A stretch of 64,000 bases of DNA from CALOBA01 sp942491465 (GTDB lineage Bacteria; Pseudomonadota; Gammaproteobacteria; Chromatiales; Chromatiaceae), in contig CALOBA010000038.1 of the NCBI GenBank assembly GCA_942491465.1, forward strand, positions 73,187 through 137,186. The letters are read 5' to 3'. Each line of letters starts with the position of its first letter. Position 1 is the first letter of the stretch. This document shows, piece after piece, positions 29,801 through 37,649 of the stretch. A program made the position numbers and the translations under genes. The notes under the pieces were generated by a model that saw only the letters and a program-made list of their open reading frames with translations, ran no database searches and was not told the DNA's origin.

Positions 29801-29951
29801 CGCCGCCTTCGGTCTGGTGCCGCTGCTGTTCGCCACCGGCCCCGGCTCCGAGATCCAGCGCCCGCTGGCCATCGTGGTCATCGGCGGCCTGCTGTCCTCC
29901 ACCGCACTGACGCTGATCCTGCTGCCGATCCTGTATCGGCGCTTTGGATGA
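26895..29951 (+). CDS. Heavy-metal-type RND permease (CzcA/CusA family)
   Basis: 1018 residues with the RND plan: TM1 (about 12-30), porter loop with DAFPDVSTTQVKI (37-49), typical of heavy-metal exporters, and TM4 (about 390-410, GLAIAIGMLVDAAVVVVEN) with a D-A-A motif rather than the D-G-A of many Czc pumps. The second loop begins KAFMPSLDEGDLIVQLEK, also an HME signature. It uses proton influx to export metal ions from periplasm or cytoplasm through the tripartite complex. Which metal cannot be told. A DUF3240 protein, a frequent partner of such operons, follows 200 bp downstream. Confidence 0.95.
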   Translation: MLARLIQFSLTQRLLMLLLMLLLVGGGWQALKTTPIDAFPDVSTTQVKIIVKAAGMTPEEVESRITSLIEVEMLGIPRQTMLRSIAKYALTDITVDFAEGTDIYWARQQVAERLAAIWGDLPAGIEGGIAPMTTPLGEMFMFSIEGGGLDLYEKRDLLDWTIRPALRSVPGVADVNSLGGLVTTFEVVPDNGRMAANGIQLSDLQDAIAANNGNDGAGRLDEGEEALLVRSQGAIATLDDLAAVVVGGNAQQPVRVADIAEVRLSALTRYGAVTRNGEGEAVEGLVLGLRGANARAVVQGVQAKLDEISIGLPDGVTIDVFYDRGVLVNKAVHTVVKALIEAVVLVLVLLVLFLGDLRAALTVALILPLSALATFILMRQFNLTANLMSLGGLAIAIGMLVDAAVVVVENIVTQLAHAGSKGRLPRLHLIYRATREVAVPVSSGILIIIIVFLPLLTLQGLEGKLFVPVALTIVFALASSLLLSLTIIPVLSSFLLGKVSHEEPWVVRQLLRVYGPVLGWGLRNQWIVIVLALALLVGAGALYTRIGKAFMPSLDEGDLIVQLEKLPSINLAESLAIDLRVQRAILDEVPEVTSIIARTGSDELGLDPMGLNQTDSFLVLAPMEEWRFDTKDDLMEAIRVVLERFPGVDYAFTQPIEMRVSEMLTGVRGDLAVKIFGNEQDQLNRIAEAIVGVLEGITGSQDVYTPRNDGAQYLNLTVDRLEAGRLGIDADALAAVLRAQVEGLRIGTVYREGKRLPLVVRGPEALRTSPSRFSGLQLALPDGRSVPLANLVQMERIEGPVALSRERGNRMAVAIANVDGRDLVGFVEEARAAVTEQVDMPTGYWLEWGGEFENQQRAAARLALVVPVAVGLIFLVLFSTFRSVSQAALVLANVPFALIGGIVGLAITGEYLSVPASVGFIALLGIAVLNGVVMVTWFNQLKALGRPMAEVVMEGAKRRLRPVLMTANIAAFGLVPLLFATGPGSEIQRPLAIVVIGGLLSSTALTLILLPILYRRFG

Positions 29952-30002
29952 TCATGGACGACGCGGCAGAAGCAAGGTGAAATTTACCGCGGACATAAGA
30001 CG

Positions 30003-30093
30003 AACTACGAAACACGCGGAATACGCGAAAAAAGAAAAATTCTATTTCCGAATCAAAATTTTTCGCGATTTTCGCCTGTTTCGTAGTTCAAGA
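30003..30093. repeat. Inverted repeat of the CACGCGGAATACGCGAAAA type
   Basis: GAACTACGAAACACGCGGAA and its near reverse complement TTTCGCCTGTTTCGTAGTTC flank an AT-rich centre (AAAGAAAAATTCTATTTCC). It lies between the RND permease and the DUF3240 gene. It could act as a terminator or processing site and is related to the CACGCGAAAGACACG stretch near 17251. Confidence 0.6.
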
Positions 30094-30151
30094 ATCGTTG
30101 TCCCGCTTGTTGTTGGATCTTGCCTACGAAAGCTTAAGCTGAGACAGGACC

Positions 30152-30454
30152 ATGGCTAACTGCCTGCTGAATCTGATCGTCACCCCCCAGGTCGAGGATG
30201 CCCTGGCCGAATGGTTGCTGGAGCGCGACGACGTCCCCGGCTTCTCCAGCATGCCCGTCGCCGGGCATGGCTCATCGGAGAACTCCATGACCCTGGCCGA
30301 ACAGGTCGCCGGCCGCAGCCGCCGCGTGATGTTCGTCACCCATGTGCCATCGGACACGGCCAAGGCCCTGCTCGACGATCTGCGCGCCGCGTTCGCCGGC
30401 AGCGGGCTACATTATTGGGTGGTACCGATCTCGGACTTTGGGCGGCTCGACTGA
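30152..30454 (+). CDS. DUF3240 family protein (PII/CutA-like fold)
   Basis: 100 residues: CLLNLIVTPQVEDALAEWLL, GFSSMPVAGHG and RSRRVMFVTHVPSD match the DUF3240 family, small ferredoxin-like proteins usually found beside CzcCBA-type operons. The typical order, downstream of the permease on the same strand, is kept here. A regulatory or metal-sensing role is inferred from fold and company, and no biochemical function is established in the family to my knowledge. An AGGAC ribosome site precedes the ATG. Confidence 0.85.
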   Translation: MANCLLNLIVTPQVEDALAEWLLERDDVPGFSSMPVAGHGSSENSMTLAEQVAGRSRRVMFVTHVPSDTAKALLDDLRAAFAGSGLHYWVVPISDFGRLD

Positions 30455-30484
30455 GCCGGTTCGGTTTCGGCCTGCGGGGGGCGG

Positions 30485-31099
30485 TTACAGATAGAGCAGA
30501 ATCGCGAAATAGTGGCTGACGCTTCCGCCTAGCACGAACAGATGCCAGACGCCGTGGCACCAGGGCCGGGCGTCACTCAGCGCGTAGAAGATCACGCCGA
30601 AGCTGTACAAGAGGCCACCCCCCAACAGCAGTCGAAAGCCGGTTGGCGGCAAGGCGGCAATGATGGGATCGAGGGCGAACACGATCAGCCAACCCATGGT
30701 CAAGTAGATGATCGCCGACAGGACGCCCCCACCCTTGCCGCGCAGCGTATCGATGGCGATACCCAGCACGGCCAGCCCCCAGATCGCGCCAAACAACCAC
30801 CAGCCGATCGGGCCGCGGAGGGCCACCAGGCAGAAGGGCGTATAGGAGCCTGCGATCAATAGGTAGATCGCGTAGTGATCCAACACCTGGAACACCCGTT
30901 TCGCCCGCCCGCGCAGGCTGTGGTACAGCGTCGAGACGAGATACAGCAGGACCAGGGTGAGCCCGTAGACACTGAAGCTCAGGATGCGCATCGCCCCGCC
31001 GTGAACGCCCGCAAGGGACACCAGCACAGCGGTCCCGCTCAGTGCCAGCACTGCGCCGACCAGATGGGTAATACTGTTGAAGCGCTCACCTTCGTACAT
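30485..31099 (-). CDS. Hemolysin III family (PAQR-like) membrane protein
   Basis: 204 residues with seven hydrophobic segments. Diagnostic residues are present: E5 and H12 in GERFNSITHLVGAV, YHSL in STLYHSLRG, LDHYAIYLLIAGSYTPF, and the C-terminal H-x3-H pair in WCHGVWHLFVLGGSVSHY. These His/Asp positions form the metal site of the YqfA/PAQR superfamily. The bacterial role is unclear (membrane homeostasis; hemolysis in a few species). It is a single gene, convergent with the DUF3240 gene. Confidence 0.93.
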   Translation of the reverse strand: MYEGERFNSITHLVGAVLALSGTAVLVSLAGVHGGAMRILSFSVYGLTLVLLYLVSTLYHSLRGRAKRVFQVLDHYAIYLLIAGSYTPFCLVALRGPIGWWLFGAIWGLAVLGIAIDTLRGKGGGVLSAIIYLTMGWLIVFALDPIIAALPPTGFRLLLGGGLLYSFGVIFYALSDARPWCHGVWHLFVLGGSVSHYFAILLYL

Positions 31100-31194
31100 C
31101 TTGTCTGGACCCTTGCGTTCGGTGGTATTTCGCCCCTTGCCCGGGAAACCTTGAACAAATCATCGAAGACATTTCGATAGCGCTTTCCTTGGCT

Positions 31195-31349
31195 CTAGTG
31201 CTTTGCCGCGAAAATTCCGAGACCGCCCGCAGCTGTGGGAGCGATTTGCAATCGCGACCGCCGCGACGCGGATGTCGCGACTGCAAGTCGCTCCCACAGC
31301 ACCGAGTGGGCATGCCGGCGGTCTTGGGACTTCCGCAGCGGTGCACTAG
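31195..31349. mobile_element. Family C element, copy 2 (155 bp, CTAG-flanked)
   Basis: Nearly identical to copy 1 at 21229-21383 and the same length, with CTAG at both ends. It lies upstream of the hemolysin III gene and directly abuts a hexamer tract on its right. Confidence 0.82.
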
Positions 31350-31500
<151 letters not shown>

Positions 31501-31538
31501 GCCCTTGAGCAGGCCCTTTGGTGCCGGTCGCGCCGGGG

Positions 31539-32444
31539 TCAGCCCTTTCCGCGTGTCCGCGTGTTGCCGGCGGCCGCGCGTTTCTCGATGAATTCGATCA
31601 CCAGGCCGGCGATATCCTTGCCCGTCGAACCTTCGATGCCTTCCAGCCCCGGTGAGGAGTTCACCTCCATGACGACCGGTCCATGGTTGGAACGCAGCAG
31701 GTCGACGCCGGCGACGTTGAGCCCCATGGTCTGGGCGGCGCGCACGGCGGTGGAGCGCTCCTCCGGCGTGATGCGGACCACCGTCGCGCTACCGCCACGG
31801 TGCAGATTGGAGCGGAACTCACCTTCCTTACCCTGGCGCTTCATCGTCGCCACCACCTTGTCGCCGACCACGAAGCAGCGCAGGTCGGCGCCACCGGCCT
31901 CTTTGATGAATTCCTGCACCAGGATATTCACGTTCAGGCCCATGAATGCCTCGATAACGCTCTCGGCGGCCTGTTGCGTCTCCGCCAGCACGACGCCGAT
32001 GCCCTGGGTACCCTCGAGCAGCTTGATCACCAGCGGGGCACCGCCGACCATCTTGATCAGGTCTGGAATGTCGTCCGGTTTGTTGGCGAAGCCGGTCACA
32101 GGCAGCCCGATGCCCTTGCGCGAGAGCAATTGCAGCGAGCGCAGTTTGTCCCGGGAGCGGGTCACTGCAACCGATTCGTTGAGAGGGAACACCCCCATCA
32201 TTTCGAACTGCCGCAACACCGCGGTGCCGTAGAAGGTCACCGATGCGCCGATGCGTGGGATGACCGCGTCGAACCCCTCAAGCTGCTCGCCGCGGTAGTG
32301 GATCTGTGGGCGCATCGACGTGATGTTCATGTAACAGCGAAGCACGTCCAAGATCCGCACCTCATGTCCTTTCGCCGTAGCGGCCTCGGCGAGGCGGCGG
32401 GTTGAATACAGTTTCGGGTTTCTAGATAGGATCGCGATCTTCAT
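31539..32444 (-). CDS. rimK: ATP-grasp glutamate ligase RimK (ribosomal S6 modification family)
   Basis: 301 residues, the usual RimK length. N-terminal MKIAILSRNPKLYSTRRL, then ATP-grasp motifs: GIGLPVTGF (about 115), VIKLLEGTQGIGVVLAE, LVQEFIKEAGGADLRCFVVG, and the metal site VVMEVNSSPGLEGIE near the C-terminus. RimK adds glutamates to the C-terminus of ribosomal protein S6 (or makes poly-glutamate) in the cytoplasm. It is a single gene here. A hexamer tract lies 38 bp beyond its stop. Confidence 0.95.
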   Translation of the reverse strand: MKIAILSRNPKLYSTRRLAEAATAKGHEVRILDVLRCYMNITSMRPQIHYRGEQLEGFDAVIPRIGASVTFYGTAVLRQFEMMGVFPLNESVAVTRSRDKLRSLQLLSRKGIGLPVTGFANKPDDIPDLIKMVGGAPLVIKLLEGTQGIGVVLAETQQAAESVIEAFMGLNVNILVQEFIKEAGGADLRCFVVGDKVVATMKRQGKEGEFRSNLHRGGSATVVRITPEERSTAVRAAQTMGLNVAGVDLLRSNHGPVVMEVNSSPGLEGIEGSTGKDIAGLVIEFIEKRAAAGNTRTRGKG

Positions 32445-32510
32445 GAATAACCTGGGTTCTCGGTGGCCTTGATCATGGTTCCGCCCAACACCGGTTGAAC
32501 GACACCTAAG

Positions 32511-32541
32511 TCAAGGTCCAGAAACAAGTGGTGCAAGCCAA
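32511..32541. mobile_element. Family B half-element (remnant)
   Basis: AAGTCAAGGTCCAGAAACAAG then TGGTGCAAGCC matches one end of the 99-bp family B element. The opposite end is missing. It is a decayed copy between rimK and rlmD. Confidence 0.6.
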
Positions 32542-32680
32542 CCTTAAAGTAGGAAGCGCGCCGGGAGACGGCCATGGGTGACTGTAGACGAGATGCCTGC
32601 GCCTTGCCAGCGCCGTTCGTGCCGCTGCGGAATTCGGCGCCGAGCGGTCAGGCGTCGCGGCTTCGCGTAAAACACGCGGG

Positions 32681-34006
32681 CTAACGCTCAAACACCGCCA
32701 TCGACTCGACATGGGCGGTATGCGGGAACATGTCCATGGCGCCGGCGGCGGTCAGGCGGAAGCCCAGGCCGTGGACCAGGCGCTCGGCGTCACGGGCCAG
32801 TGTGGAGGGATAGCAGGAGACGTAGACCAAGCGGCGCACCCCGGCCTCGGCGATCAGGTCGAGCACCTCCAAGGCGCCGCTGCGGGGCGGGTCGAGCAAG
32901 GCCTTGTGGAAGGTCTGGCGGCGCCAGGGGGCGAGCTCGATGTCGCCGTAGAGGTCGGCGCGGTGAAATTCGGCGTTGCTGATGGCGTTGCGCTCGGCGT
33001 TGCGGGCCGCGCGGGCGACCAGGCCGTCGTCGCCCTCGACGCCGACCACCCGTGCCGCCCGGCGCGCGATGGGCAGCGTGAAGTTGCCGAGCCCGCAGAA
33101 CAGGTCCAGTACCTGCTCGTCGGGCTGCACGTCGAGCAGTTCCAGGGCCTGGTCGACCATCAGCCGGTTCAGCTCCAGATTGACCTGGGTGAAGTCGGTG
33201 GGCTCGAAGGCGATGCGCACGTCGTGCCGCGGCAGGCTGTAGTCCAGGTCGATGCCCTGGCCCGGCAGCGGCCGAACGGTCTCCACGCCGCCCTCCTGCA
33301 GATAGACATGAAAGCCGGTCTCGGCGGCAAACTCCACCAGTAGGGCCAGGTCGGCCTCGGTGGGCGGGTCGAGCACCCGCAGGATCAGCACCACCGGTCC
33401 ATCGCCCTGGGCGACCTCGATCTGCGGCAGCCGGTCGCAGATGCTCAACTGGCCGATCAGCGCCGACAGCGCCTCCAGGCGTTCGCCGACCGCGGGCGTG
33501 AGCACGTCACAGCGGGTCATGTCGGCGATGAACGCGGAGCCGCGCTCGCGAAAGCCCACCAACACCCGCCCCTTCTTGGGCACATGGCGCACGCCGAGCC
33601 GGGCCTTGCGCCGGTAGCCCCAGTGTTCCGCCGCCAGCGGCGCCAGCCAGCGCTCGGGCTCGACCTTGCCGATGCGCCCGAGCACGTCGCCCAGGGTCTG
33701 CTGCTTCATCTCGACCTGAGCGGCGGCATCGAGGTGTTGCAGGCTGCACCCGCCGCAGGTGCCGAAGACCGCACATCGGGGTGCGACCCGGCCGGCGGCC
33801 GGCGTCAGCACCGACTCGACGACGGCCTCGTCGAAGCGCCGCTGGACCTTGGTGTAGCGCATGGATACGCGCTCGCCGGGCAGGGCTCCGAAGACAAAGA
33901 CGGTCTTGCCGTCCACATGGGTCAGCCCACGGCCGTCGTGGCTCAGGCCCTCGATCTCCACCTCCACCGGCTCCGCCGGGAGGGGCTTGCGCTTCTTCTT
34001 TCCCAA
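32681..34006 (-). CDS. rlmD: 23S rRNA (uracil-1939-C5)-methyltransferase
   Basis: 441 residues. An N-terminal TRAM domain (about 11-67), then the iron-sulfur cysteines C78, C84, C87 (PRCAVFGTCGGC) with the fourth in MTRCDVL (about 166). The SAM-binding domain has VLDLFCGLGNFTLPIA, and the catalytic Cys is in VYVSCYPSTLARD. It methylates U1939 of 23S rRNA using S-adenosylmethionine. It lies 53 bp downstream of cysM on the same strand and they may be co-transcribed. All catalytic residues are present. Confidence 0.96.
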   Translation of the reverse strand: MGKKKRKPLPAEPVEVEIEGLSHDGRGLTHVDGKTVFVFGALPGERVSMRYTKVQRRFDEAVVESVLTPAAGRVAPRCAVFGTCGGCSLQHLDAAAQVEMKQQTLGDVLGRIGKVEPERWLAPLAAEHWGYRRKARLGVRHVPKKGRVLVGFRERGSAFIADMTRCDVLTPAVGERLEALSALIGQLSICDRLPQIEVAQGDGPVVLILRVLDPPTEADLALLVEFAAETGFHVYLQEGGVETVRPLPGQGIDLDYSLPRHDVRIAFEPTDFTQVNLELNRLMVDQALELLDVQPDEQVLDLFCGLGNFTLPIARRAARVVGVEGDDGLVARAARNAERNAISNAEFHRADLYGDIELAPWRRQTFHKALLDPPRSGALEVLDLIAEAGVRRLVYVSCYPSTLARDAERLVHGLGFRLTAAGAMDMFPHTAHVESMAVFER

Positions 34007-34059
34007 GGACTGCTCCTGTTGACCAAAATTCCGAAGTCTTCAGCGACGGATGCTGCACG

Positions 34060-34962
34060 TCAAGCCGGGAACACCCCGGTGGACAGATAACGGTCGCCGC
34101 GATCGCAGATGATGACAACGATGACGGCGTCGGGCATGCGCTCGTCGACCTCGCGGGCCAGCCTCAGGGCCGCGGCCACGGCGCCGCCGGAGGAGATGCC
34201 GGCGAAGATGCCCTCGCGGGTCGCCAGGGCGCGGGTGGTCTCCTCGGCCTCGGCCTGGGAGACGTCGATGATCCGATCCACGCGACTGGCGTCGTAGATC
34301 TTGGGCAGATACGCCTCCGGCCAGCGACGGATGCCGGGGATGCTCGAGCCCTCCTCCGGCTGCACGCCGACGATCTGCACCGCCGGGCTCTGTTCCTTCA
34401 GATAGCGGCTGGTGCCCATGATGGTGCCGGTGGTGCCCATGGCGCTGACGAAGTGGGTCACGCGCCCGTCGGTGTCGCGCCAGATCTCCGGGCCGGTGGA
34501 CTCGACATGGGCCTCGGGGTTGTCCGGGTTCGAGAACTGGTCCAGGCGCAGCCCCTCGCCGGCTGCCTCCAGCTCGCGGGCCAGATCGATGGCCGCCTCC
34601 ATGCTGCCCTCGCGCGGGGTCAGCCGGATCTCGGCGCCGTAGGCGGCCATGGCCTGGCGGCGCTCGATACTCATGTTCTCGGGCATGATCAGCAGCATCC
34701 GATAGCCCTTGATGGCCGCGGCCATGGCCAGCGCGATGCCGGTATTGCCGCTGGTGGCCTCGATCAGGGTATCGCCGGGGCGGATGGCACCCCGCGCCTC
34801 GGCCCGCCGGATCATGCTCAACGCCGCCCGGTCCTTCACCGAGCCCGCCGGGTTGTTGCCCTCCAGCTTGGCCAGTACGGTCACCTTCAAGTCGCCGGTG
34901 AGCCGTTGCAGCCGCACCAGCGGCGTGTTGCCCACCAGGGATTCAATCGTCGAAAACGCCAT
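34060..34962 (-). CDS. cysM: Cysteine synthase B
   Basis: 300 residues (E. coli CysM 303). PLP lysine K43 in GSVKDRAALSM, phosphate and substrate loop EATSGNTGIALAMAAA, and the CysM-type TPREGSMEAAIDLA region rather than the CysK TMS signature. It makes cysteine from O-acetylserine and sulfide or thiosulfate in the cytoplasm, fitting a sulfur-oxidising organism. The start ATG at 34960-34962 gives the conserved STIESLVGNTPLVRLQ. An in-frame extension to 35043 is not needed. Confidence 0.95.
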   Translation of the reverse strand: MAFSTIESLVGNTPLVRLQRLTGDLKVTVLAKLEGNNPAGSVKDRAALSMIRRAEARGAIRPGDTLIEATSGNTGIALAMAAAIKGYRMLLIMPENMSIERRQAMAAYGAEIRLTPREGSMEAAIDLARELEAAGEGLRLDQFSNPDNPEAHVESTGPEIWRDTDGRVTHFVSAMGTTGTIMGTSRYLKEQSPAVQIVGVQPEEGSSIPGIRRWPEAYLPKIYDASRVDRIIDVSQAEAEETTRALATREGIFAGISSGGAVAAALRLAREVDERMPDAVIVVIICDRGDRYLSTGVFPA

Positions 34963-35137
34963 GCCGATGCTGTGCGGCCCAAGCCGCTGCCCCCCACGTA
35001 TGCTTGCAAAATGAGGACGCGATTGTGCACCAGCGCAGGCCATCGAGAAAGCGGCGTTTGCCGACGGCGCTCACCGACCAGCCCCCAGCCCCCCCCGACA
35101 CTCCAGCAGCAAAGCCCCATCAAGTACCGCATCCACC

Positions 35138-36606
35138 GCCTGCGGCGGCCCGCCGCTGCTCCCCGGAGCGGGGGCGTCCCGCCCCCGACTAGCATGGGGG
35201 GAGTCCCGCCCCCCAGCACAGCACGTCGGCGAGACGCCGACGATCCCAGTCAGCGGCGGGACGCCGCTGCTCCCCGGAGCGGGGGCGTCCCGCCCCCGAC
35301 TAGCATGGGGGAAGTCTCACCCCCCAGCACAGCACCTCGACAAGACGCCGACGACCCCAGTCAGCGGCGGGACGCCGCTGCTCCCCGGAGCGGGGGGCGT
35401 CCCGCCCCCGACTAGCATGGGGGGAGTCTCACCCCCCAGCACAGCACCTCGACAAGACGCCGACGATCCCAGTCAGCGGCGGGACGCCGCTGCTCCCCGG
35501 AGCGGGGGCGTCCCGCCCCCGACTAGCATGGGGGGAGTCTCACCCCCCAGCACAGCGCACCTCGGCAAAACGCCGACGATCCCAGTCAGCGGCGGGACGC
35601 CGCTGCTCCCCGGAGCGGGGGCGTCCCGCCCCCGACTAGCATGGGGGAAGTCTCGCCCCCCAGCACAGCACGTCGGCGAGACGCCGACGATCCCAGTCAG
35701 CGGCGGGACGCCGCTGCTCCCCGGAGCGGGGGCGTCCCGCCCCCGACTAGGATGGGGGGAGTCTCCCCCCCCCAGCACAGCGCACGTCGGCGAGACGCCG
35801 ACGATCCCCGTCAGCGGCGGGACGCCGCTGCTCCCCGGAGCGGGGGCGTCCCGCCCCCGACTAGCATGTCGGGAGTCTCGCCCCCCCAGCACAGCACGTC
35901 GGCGGGACGCCGACGATCCCAGTCAGCGGCGGGACGCCGCTGCTCCCCGGAGCGGGGGCGTCCCGCCCCCGACCAGCATGGGGGGAGTCTCCCCCCCCAG
36001 CACAGCGCACGTCGGCGAGACGCCGACGATCCCAGTCAGCGGCGGGACGCCGCTGCTCCCCGGAGCGGGGGCGTCCCGCCCCCGACTAGGATGGGGGGAG
36101 TCCCGCCCCCCAGCACAGCACGTCGGCGAGACGCCGACGATCCCAGTCAGCGGCGGGACGCCGCTGCTCCCCGGAGCGGGGGCGTCCCGCCCCCGACTAG
36201 CATGGGGGGAGTCTCACCCCCCAGCACAGCACGTCGGCGAGACGCCGACGATCCCAGTCAGCGGCGGGACGCCGCTGCTCCCCGGAGCGGGGGCGTCCCG
36301 CCCCCGACTAGCATGGGGGGAGTCTCGCCCCCCAGCACAGCACGTCGGCAAAACGCCGACGATCCCAGTCAGCGGCGGGACGCCGCTGCTCCCCGGAGCG
36401 GGGGCGTCCCGCCCCCGACTAGCATGGGGGGAGTCTCGCCCCCCAGCACAGCACGTCGGCAAAACGCCGACGATCCCAGTCAGCGGCGGGACGCCGCTGC
36501 TCCCCGGAGCGGGGGCGTCCCGCCCCCGACTAGCATGGGGGGAGTCTCGCCCCCCAGCACAGCACGTCGGCGAGACGCCGACGATCCCAGTCAGCGGCGG
36601 GGCGAG
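35138..36606. repeat. Tandem array of about 111-bp units, four triloop hairpins each
   Basis: Twelve full units starting at about 35252, 35363, 35475, 35589, 35699, 35813, 35925, 36039, 36149, 36260, 36371 and 36482, plus a partial unit at each end. Period 110-114, most often 111. Each unit holds AGCGGCG-GGA-CGCCGCT, CGGGGGCG-TCC-CGCCCCCG, a GGGGGGAG-TCT-CGCCCCCC near-palindrome, and CGTCGGCG-AGA-CGCCGACG. Each unit also carries GACTAGCATGG. Units differ by a few substitutions. Frames stay open through the array because 111 is divisible by three, but the derived Pro/Ala/Gly repeats look non-protein. It fills most of the 1.9-kb gap between cysM and the MBL gene. Confidence 0.92.
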
Positions 36607-36880
36607 GAGGAGCCGGCCAGCGGTCTTGATTCGTTCGCCAGGTTTGGCCAGATCCTCCAAACCGCAATCGGTAGGGGCACTGCACTTGAGTTCTGCCCCC
36701 CCTGGTTGATCTCGGCGCATCGCTGCTTGGGCCTGATGCTGCTCGGCTGGTGGCAGAACACCGCATCCCAGCGCTTTACATCGACGAGCGTCCGACCTAA
36801 CGTGCCTGTTTGCCGATCCCGCCCGCAGGCCGCCGATCCCATCGGTCGCCGCCCACGGGCACCCTAGGAGCATTACCCTC
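36607..36880. other. Intergenic region right of the array
   Basis: About 270 bp with lower GC than the array. A minus frame (36591-36842) is open but has no recognisable family and runs into the array, so I see no supported gene. A TAGGAG ribosome site for the next gene is at about 36864. Confidence 0.5.
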
Positions 36881-37624
36881 ATGTCCGTTAATCTGACCAT
36901 CCTGTTCGACAACGAGCCCGGCCGGCCCGATCTGGAGAGCCTCTGGGGCTTTGCCGCGCTGATCGAGGCCCGGGGCCAGCGCATCCTGTTCGACAGCGGC
37001 AGCAACGGCCGCGTGCTGCTGCGCAACATGGAGCGCCTGGAGATCGACCCGGCGACGCTCGATCTGATGTTCTTCTCCCACGCCCACTGGGACCACATCG
37101 GCGGGCTGGATTCGGTGCTGGAGCTGGCGCCGCAGGCCACGGTGGTGGTGCACAGCGGCTTCTCGAAGCATCTGCTCGCCGATCTGGAGCGGCTCTGTGC
37201 CCGGCTGATCGTGGTCGATACGGCGCCGCTGGAGATCTCGCCGGGGCTGCTCAGCACCGGCCTGCTGCCGTCGGAGCCGCCGGAGCACGCGCTGATCATC
37301 GACGTGGACGACCCCGAGGCGGGCGACACCGCCACCGCCCTGGTCACCGGCTGCGCCCACCCCGGCATCGCCGAGCTGACCGCGCGCGCCGCCGAGGTGG
37401 CGGGCCGGCCGGTCACCTGGGCCATCGGCGGCTTCCATCTGATGTATTCCGACCAGAGCGCCATCGCCGCCACCGCCGACCAGCTCCGCGCCCAAGGCGT
37501 GCGGCGGCTGCTCGCCACCCACTGCACCGGACCCGCCGCCCGCAGCATGCTGGCCGCGCGCTGGGGCATGGACTTCATCGACGCCGGTCTGGGCCAGAGC
37601 GTCCGCCTGCTGCCCGTCGGCTGA
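36881..37624 (+). CDS. MBL-fold metallo-hydrolase (COG1237-type)
   Basis: 247 residues. The metallo-beta-lactamase signature H67-x-H69-x-D71-H72 is in SHAHWDHIGG. Further metal ligands are probably H in GCAHPGI (about 164) and H in LATHCTGP near the C-terminus. The N-terminal LTILFDNEP and ILFDSGSNGRVLLRNM are typical of the COG1237 group, which includes a methanopterin-biosynthesis beta-RFAP-like enzyme annotation and many uncharacterised hydrolases. The substrate is unknown. It is followed after 25 bp by an AI-2E-family permease, possibly one transcript. Confidence 0.88.
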   Translation: MSVNLTILFDNEPGRPDLESLWGFAALIEARGQRILFDSGSNGRVLLRNMERLEIDPATLDLMFFSHAHWDHIGGLDSVLELAPQATVVVHSGFSKHLLADLERLCARLIVVDTAPLEISPGLLSTGLLPSEPPEHALIIDVDDPEAGDTATALVTGCAHPGIAELTARAAEVAGRPVTWAIGGFHLMYSDQSAIAATADQLRAQGVRRLLATHCTGPAARSMLAARWGMDFIDAGLGQSVRLLPVG

Positions 37625-37649
37625 ACACCAACCCTGGAGAATCCGACCC

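Noticed and set aside
35138..36606. CRISPR array
   Set aside because: The 111-bp units are almost identical throughout, there are no unique spacers, and no cas gene is nearby. It is a tandem repeat.
35417..36867. Long open frames (about 430 and 408 codons) across the tandem array, as a repeat protein
   Set aside because: The frames stay open in several phases and on both strands because the unit is 111 bp and GC-rich. The derived Pro/Ala/Gly/Arg repeats have no signal, ribosome site or family match, and the conserved feature is DNA/RNA hairpin structure.
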